7,993 nucleotides of DNA from contig JAFTKV010000056.1 in assembly GCA_017453085.1 (NCBI GenBank), positions 1 to 7,993 of the forward strand, in the 5' to 3' direction. The notes under the pieces were generated by a model. It did no database searches. It was not told the DNA's origin and worked only from the letters and a program-made list of their open reading frames with translations. The DNA is from Clostridia bacterium. Lineage in GTDB: Bacteria; Bacillota; Clostridia; Oscillospirales; CAG-272. The number at the start of each line of letters is the position of its first letter. Position 1 is the stretch's first letter. A program made the translations under genes and the position numbers. This document shows positions 5,123-7,993 of this stretch, piece by piece.

Positions 5123-6991
5123 TTATTCGAACTTTCTATCGTATAGTAAAGCCGCGATCAGTACAACGAAGCAAGAGCCTGCGTTATGTACGAGAGCACC
5201 CGTAGTGGGATTGAGCACGCCCAGCACCGAGAGCGCAACGGCTAAGAAGTTAATGCACATCGAAAGCGTAATGCTGAGCTTGATGGTCTTGACCGTAGCG
5301 TTGGAAAGCCGTTTGAGGTAGGGGATCTTGGAAATATCGTCGCTCATCAGGGCGATATCGGCAGCTTCTACTGCAATATCACTTCCCATACCGCCCATAG
5401 CAACACCTACATCAGCGGTTTTCAGTGCAGGAGCATCGTTTACACCGTCACCGATCATGCAAACCTTTCTCTCGTCCTTCTGCAAGGCCACGATGTTTTC
5501 TACCTTCTGTTCGGGCAAAAGCTCGGCTCTGATCTCGGAAATACCGACCTGCGATGCAAAGTAATCGGCGGTCATTTTGTTGTCGCCCGTAAGAAGCACC
5601 GTGGAGGTGCTCATCCCGTTCAGCTTGGAAACCATCTTGGCAGACTCGGGGCGTAGCACGTCGGAAAGGGCTACGATTCCGATGCAAGTCTTTCCGTCCG
5701 CAATAAGAATAGATGCCTTGCCCTGTGCGCGAAGATTTTCGAGCTTTGCAGCGATCTCCGCACCGATCGAAACACCGTTTTCGGTGAGGAATTTTTCATT
5801 TCCGCAAAGCAGACCTCTGCCCGAAACCTCGGCACAGATGCCTTTGCCCATGGTCATCTTGAAACTGTCGGATTCGATGATCTCCACGTCTTTCTCCTTG
5901 GCACAGCTGACGATTGCTTTGCCAAGCGGATGCTCACTCTTTGCCTCGGCAGACGCCGCGAGAGAAAGAAGCGAGTTTTCGTCTGTGCCTTCCTCAAAGG
6001 AAATGATATCCGATACCTCAAGCTTGCCATAGGTCAGCGTGCCCGTTTTATCGAAGGCAATGGTGTCGACCTTCCCCATCTTTTCAAGTGCCTCGCCCGA
6101 CTTGATGATCACACCGTGCTTTGTTGCTTGACCGATTGCCGCCATGATCGCAGTGGGCGTAGCCAGCACCAATGCGCAGGGGCAAAAAACAACGAGAACG
6201 GTCACGGCTCTTACGATGTCCTGCGTAACGATGCCTGCAACGATAGCTATAACCATCGCCACGGGAACGAGCCAGCTTGCACACTTATCGGCAATACGAG
6301 CCATGGGAGCCTTCTTGTCCTCGGCTTCCTGCACCATACGGATCAGCTTCTGCAAGGAGCTGTCCTCGCCAACCTTGGTGGCACGGATGTCGATGACACC
6401 GAAGCGATTGATCGTGCCGCAGAATACCTCGTCACCTACGTTTTTGTCAACGGGGAGAGATTCGCCCGTCATGATCGACTGATCTACCGAGGTTTCACCG
6501 CTGACGATGATACCGTCAACCGGAATGCTCTCGCCCGGAAGAATACGCAGAATATCATCACGCCCTATCTCCTCTGCGGGGATCATTTCCTCCTTACCGT
6601 CAGATATTCTTCTGCCCTGGGTAGGCGCGAGGCTGATCAGCTTCTTCAGTCCCTTCTTTGCGCGGTTGGTGGTCATATCCTCAAGGATCGCACCGAGAGC
6701 CATAATAAAGGCAACCTCACCGGCCGCAAACAGGTCGCCGATGGCAATGGCCGCAATCATCGCTATGGAGATCAGCAAAGCCGATGAAATCTTGCTGATG
6801 CCCGGATTATAGATGATTCTCCATATTGCAAGATACAAAAGCGGAATACCGCTGATGACTACTGCGATCCATGCAGGATCGACAGGAAGCTCTACGCCAA
6901 GCTTTGGTAAAACAAGGCTTAGCACAAGAAAAAAGCCGCCTATCAAGGTTGCAGGCACACCTGCAAGAAAACCGTTAATCTTTTTTAACAT
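5123..6991 (-). CDS. Heavy-metal translocating P1B-type ATPase, metal not assigned
   Basis: ATP-driven export pump for a transition or heavy metal in the cytoplasmic membrane, 622 residues. Motifs in order: TGESLPVDK of the actuator domain (175-183), the membrane metal site CPC in FCPCALVLATPTA (269-281), DKTGTLT (314-320) with Asp314 phosphorylated, SEHPLGKA (352-359) with the P1B-specific His-Pro, GDGVNDAPAL (514-523), and HNAGS (602-606) in the last helix. The protein starts directly with membrane helices: there is no N-terminal HMA domain or Cys/His-rich tail. The CPC motif excludes the SPC cobalt-type group. The last-helix HNAGS differs both from the copper pumps (M..SS) and from the Zn/Cd/Pb pumps (an aspartate there), so the substrate is left open. 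The ATG has GAGAGG (7005-7000) 8 nt upstream. It is divergent from a TetR-family gene whose likely operators overlap the ATPase upstream region, which suggests repression relieved by metal. It converges with mgtE. Confidence 0.94.
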   Translation of the reverse strand: MLKKINGFLAGVPATLIGGFFLVLSLVLPKLGVELPVDPAWIAVVISGIPLLYLAIWRIIYNPGISKISSALLISIAMIAAIAIGDLFAAGEVAFIMALGAILEDMTTNRAKKGLKKLISLAPTQGRRISDGKEEMIPAEEIGRDDILRILPGESIPVDGIIVSGETSVDQSIMTGESLPVDKNVGDEVFCGTINRFGVIDIRATKVGEDSSLQKLIRMVQEAEDKKAPMARIADKCASWLVPVAMVIAIVAGIVTQDIVRAVTVLVVFCPCALVLATPTAIMAAIGQATKHGVIIKSGEALEKMGKVDTIAFDKTGTLTYGKLEVSDIISFEEGTDENSLLSLAASAEAKSEHPLGKAIVSCAKEKDVEIIESDSFKMTMGKGICAEVSGRGLLCGNEKFLTENGVSIGAEIAAKLENLRAQGKASILIADGKTCIGIVALSDVLRPESAKMVSKLNGMSTSTVLLTGDNKMTADYFASQVGISEIRAELLPEQKVENIVALQKDERKVCMIGDGVNDAPALKTADVGVAMGGMGSDIAVEAADIALMSDDISKIPYLKRLSNATVKTIKLSITLSMCINFLAVALSVLGVLNPTTGALVHNAGSCFVVLIAALLYDRKFE

Positions 6992-7010
6992 TTAACATAC
7001 CTCTCGTTTA

Positions 7011-7039
7011 TTGACATTGCGATTCAAACAATGTATAAT
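7011..7039 (+). promoter_or_regulatory. Perfect consensus sigma-A promoter of the TetR-family gene
   Basis: TTGACA (7011-7016), a 17-nt spacer and TATAAT (7034-7039), all twelve consensus bases present. The predicted start near 7046 gives a leader of about 123 nt, unusually long for a regulator of this kind. An inverted repeat lies across the -10 box, so the promoter is probably autorepressed. Confidence 0.88.
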
Positions 7040-7047
7040 ATGTTTGA
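7024..7047. promoter_or_regulatory. Likely TetR-family operator 1 (inverted repeat over the -10 box)
   Basis: TCAAACA is the core of the left arm (7024-7030) and TGTTTGA the right arm (7041-7047): a perfect 7-bp inverted repeat with a 10-bp centre, 24 bp in all. It covers the -10 element of the TetR promoter and also lies upstream of the divergent ATPase gene. Size and placement fit a TetR-family dimer site; binding is inferred. Confidence 0.6.
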
Positions 7048-7057
7048 TACAAAACAA
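7030..7057 (-). promoter_or_regulatory. Weak candidate promoter for the metal ATPase gene
   Basis: On the minus strand TTGTTT (7057-7052), a 16-nt spacer and TACATT (7035-7030) match only the TTG of the -35 and 4 of 6 bases of the -10. It is the best pair seen in the region and would be almost wholly covered by the inverted repeats. TATTAT (7040-7035) is an alternative -10 without a good -35. Confidence 0.3.
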
Positions 7058-7070
7058 GATGTTCTGTATT
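7046..7070. promoter_or_regulatory. Possible second operator next to operator 1
   Basis: GATACAAAAC (7046-7055) and GTTCTGTATT (7061-7070) form an inverted repeat matching at 8 of 10 positions around a 5-bp centre. It abuts the first inverted repeat, so the pair covers 47 bp between the divergent genes. Its core differs from that of the first site, so it may belong to another protein or be chance. Confidence 0.4.
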
Positions 7071-7140
7071 TGATTTAATTATACGAAAATGGCAGAGCGG
7101 TTTCAATAATCAGTTTTTTTGCCTTGTTCGTTACAGAACA
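7060..7140 (+). repeat. 9-bp inverted repeat spanning the TetR-gene leader
   Basis: TGTTCTGTA (7060-7068) and TACAGAACA (7132-7140) are perfect inverted copies 63 nt apart. Both fall within the predicted leader RNA, so they could pair in the transcript and bring the AT-rich middle, including a T7 run at 7114-7120, into a loop. The left arm is part of the possible second operator. The function is unknown. Confidence 0.3.
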
Positions 7141-7157
7141 ATTTCGCCGATTTGTTC

Positions 7158-7163
7158 GGGAGG
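7158..7163 (+). promoter_or_regulatory. Ribosome binding site that sets the TetR-family start
   Basis: GGGAGG, 5 nt before the ATG at 7169. The reading frame stays open upstream to a TTG at 7124, but that start has no comparable site, so 7169 is preferred. Confidence 0.8.
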
Positions 7164-7168
7164 TCAGT

Positions 7169-7735
7169 ATGGATAGACGACAAAAGAAAACGCGGGAAGC
7201 CATTTTCAAGGCTTTCACAGAGCTGCTTGCAGACAAAAACTACAATCAGATTTCTGTACAAGAGATCATCGATGCAGCCGACATTGGCAGAACAACCTTC
7301 TATGCACACTTTGAAACAAAGGATTATCTGCTTAAGGATCTGTGCGAAGAACTGTTTGGCCATATTATTGATACGGCAATGGGCTTGCCTCACGGACATT
7401 ATCACTATTCCTGCGAAAACACGACCGATTCCGTCTTTCTGCATCTACTACGGCACTTGCAGGAAAATGACCGAAATATCCTTGAGCTGCTTTCATCTCA
7501 GAACAACGAGATCTTCTTGCGCTATTTCAAGAGCAATCTGAAAAAATTGATTTTAACTCAATATGCAGATAAAGGACTGCTCAAAAATGCAAGACTTCCG
7601 GAGGACTACCTGGTAAACCATATTTCTTCATCCTTCGTGGAAACGGTAGAATGGTGGCTCTCACGAAAAATGAAAGAAACTCCCGAAGAAATAACCGAGT
7701 ACTTCCTGGGAGCAATTGAACCGATATTGAATTAG
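7169..7735 (+). CDS. TetR/AcrR-family transcriptional regulator
   Basis: A 188-residue one-domain-plus-sensor regulator. The N-terminal helix-turn-helix covers residues ~5-52: KTREAIFKAFTELLADKNYN (7-26) leads into ISVQEIIDAADIGRTTFYAHF (28-48), the canonical TetR DNA-binding block ending in the TTFYAHF recognition helix. The ligand-binding C-terminal half (~55-188) is all-helical by appearance. Its block LLSSQNNEIFLRYFKSNLKK (107-126) resembles a C-terminal domain common among clostridial TetR proteins. Residues 75-82 read HGHYHYSC, and with Cys59, His65, His92 and His96 they give a His/Cys cluster that could bind metal. The gene is divergent from a P1B-type metal ATPase and its promoter is overlapped by inverted repeats, so it probably represses both itself and the pump. 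It is AT-rich: two sampled 60-nt lines contain 38% and 33% GC, against 53-55% in sampled lines of mgtE and the ATPase. The frame is intact. The ligand is unproven. Confidence 0.92.
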   Translation: MDRRQKKTREAIFKAFTELLADKNYNQISVQEIIDAADIGRTTFYAHFETKDYLLKDLCEELFGHIIDTAMGLPHGHYHYSCENTTDSVFLHLLRHLQENDRNILELLSSQNNEIFLRYFKSNLKKLILTQYADKGLLKNARLPEDYLVNHISSSFVETVEWWLSRKMKETPEEITEYFLGAIEPILN

Positions 7736-7743
7736 CGTATAGA

Positions 7744-7787
7744 TATGCGCTCTGCACCGGCGACGCTCACTTCGTTCGCTTACGCCC
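7744..7787. repeat. GC-rich intergenic patch, possible dispersed repeat
   Basis: A short GC-rich stretch follows directly on the AT-rich TetR gene and precedes AT-rich sequence. On the minus strand it contains GCGAACGAAGTGAGCG, a sequence that would read as a Ser-Glu-Arg-type repeat peptide if translated. This look is familiar from dispersed intergenic repeats in Firmicutes, but that is recollection and only one copy is in the window. GGCG (7759-7762) and CGCC (7783-7786) bracket it weakly. Confidence 0.25.
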
Positions 7788-7788
7788 T

Positions 7789-7838
7789 TCAGTTTTCGTT
7801 TTGTACAGCGAATATCACTTGCATAGTGTGAAAACTGA
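7789..7838. repeat. Inverted repeat with nested hairpin downstream of the TetR gene
   Basis: TCAGTTTTC (7789-7797) and GAAAACTGA (7830-7838) are perfect 9-bp inverted copies. Inside, CACT (7816-7819) and AGTG (7825-7828) form a second small stem. It is not followed by a T run, so it is not a clear terminator. Confidence 0.5.
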
Positions 7839-7855
7839 TGTGAGTTTCTCGATCT

Positions 7856-7918
7856 ATGCTCAGACCAAGAAAAGAGCACCCACATTGTGGGTGCTCTTTT
7901 CTTGGTGCACCTGAGCAT
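7856..7918. terminator. Strong bidirectional terminator inside a longer interrupted palindrome
   Basis: A perfect 21-bp inverted repeat (7864-7884 and 7886-7906), centred on one base, contains GAGCACCCAC / GTGGGTGCTC with A-rich bases before and TTTTCTT after. It therefore reads as a rho-independent terminator on both strands. Outside it, ATGCTCAG (7856-7863) and CTGAGCAT (7911-7918) extend the symmetry, offset by a 4-nt GCAC bulge. It would end the TetR transcript, about 130 nt after the stop codon, and possibly a transcript entering from the right. Confidence 0.85.
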
Positions 7919-7928
7919 TCTATAATCG

Positions 7929-7957
7929 AACCGTTTACCTCTTTTAAGGTGACGGTT
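7929..7957 (+). terminator. Small hairpin, possible additional terminator
   Basis: AACCGT (7929-7934) pairs with ACGGTT (7952-7957) and ACCT (7937-7940) with AGGT (7947-7950), leaving a 6-nt loop and a small internal mismatch. The right side runs into TTTTGCTTGCTTCCTT, a weak T-rich tail. There is no gene between it and the stronger terminator just upstream. Confidence 0.35.
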
Positions 7958-7976
7958 TTGCTTGCTTCCTTATAAT
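7949..7976 (+). promoter_or_regulatory. Weak candidate promoter reading off the right edge
   Basis: GTGACG (7949-7954), a 16-nt spacer and TATAAT (7971-7976). The -10 is perfect and the -35 matches 4 of 6. It could serve a gene beyond the window. The -35 lies inside the small hairpin, so the two calls compete. Confidence 0.25.
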
Positions 7977-7993
7977 TGAATGTTATGACCAGC

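Noticed and set aside
5930..6787. A 285-codon open frame on the plus strand opposite the metal ATPase
   Set aside because: Lies inside the strongly conserved ATPase catalytic region on the other strand, and no motif is seen in its translation.
7081..7123. Attenuator in the TetR leader at the T7 run (7114-7120)
   Set aside because: No stable stem lies directly before the T run; only 4-5 bp pairings can be drawn.
7661..7918. An 85-codon minus-strand frame downstream of the TetR gene
   Set aside because: It begins inside the terminator palindrome, runs through repeats and ends antisense to the TetR gene. The Ser-Glu-Arg-rich part is better explained as a non-coding repeat.
1..7993. CRISPR arrays, insertion sequences, tRNA or rRNA genes
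   Set aside because: No regularly spaced long repeats, no transposase-like protein and no RNA-gene sequence were recognised on either strand.

Overview
The window looks like ordinary chromosome from a low-to-mid GC Firmicute, most likely a gut-type member of the Clostridia (Oscillospiraceae or Lachnospiraceae-like). The basis is the strong sigma-A promoters, the GGAGG-type ribosome binding sites, stem-loop terminators, and protein family variants that resemble clostridial ones. No rRNA, tRNA, CRISPR array, insertion sequence or phage gene is visible. Six protein genes occupy almost all of the window.

Layout. (1) 1-903, minus: the N-terminal 301 codons of a rhamnulokinase (rhaB), cut by the window edge, with its own promoter and a possible operator. 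(2) 1044-3445, minus: a two-gene operon in which aspartokinase (lysC) is followed, with a 4-bp ATGA overlap, by an FkbM-family methyltransferase carrying an extra N-terminal nucleotide-binding-like domain. It starts from a perfect consensus promoter and ends at a rho-independent terminator. (3) 3681-5042, plus: the Mg2+ channel/transporter mgtE, divergent from lysC, with an extended -10 promoter preceded by 11-bp-phased direct repeats. (4) 5123-6991, minus: a 622-residue heavy-metal P1B-type ATPase without N-terminal metal-binding domains, convergent with mgtE across a perfect hairpin. (5) 7169-7735, plus: a TetR-family regulator divergent from the ATPase. The shared intergenic region holds a perfect consensus promoter with inverted repeats over it. 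(6) 7736-7993: no gene, but several inverted repeats, a strong bidirectional terminator and a GC-rich patch that may be a dispersed intergenic repeat.

How the genes work together. The ATPase and the TetR gene most plausibly form a self-contained metal efflux module: the regulator would bind the inverted repeats between the two genes and repress both, releasing on a metal or other ligand. LysC and the methyltransferase are transcribed and probably translated together, but no pathway link between them is obvious. RhaB and mgtE are separate units.

Nothing here is clearly a new biological system. The points most worth a second look are the phased repeats upstream of mgtE, the paired inverted repeats and His/Cys-rich segment of the TetR/ATPase module, the uncertain metal specificity of the ATPase, and the lysC-FkbM coupling.
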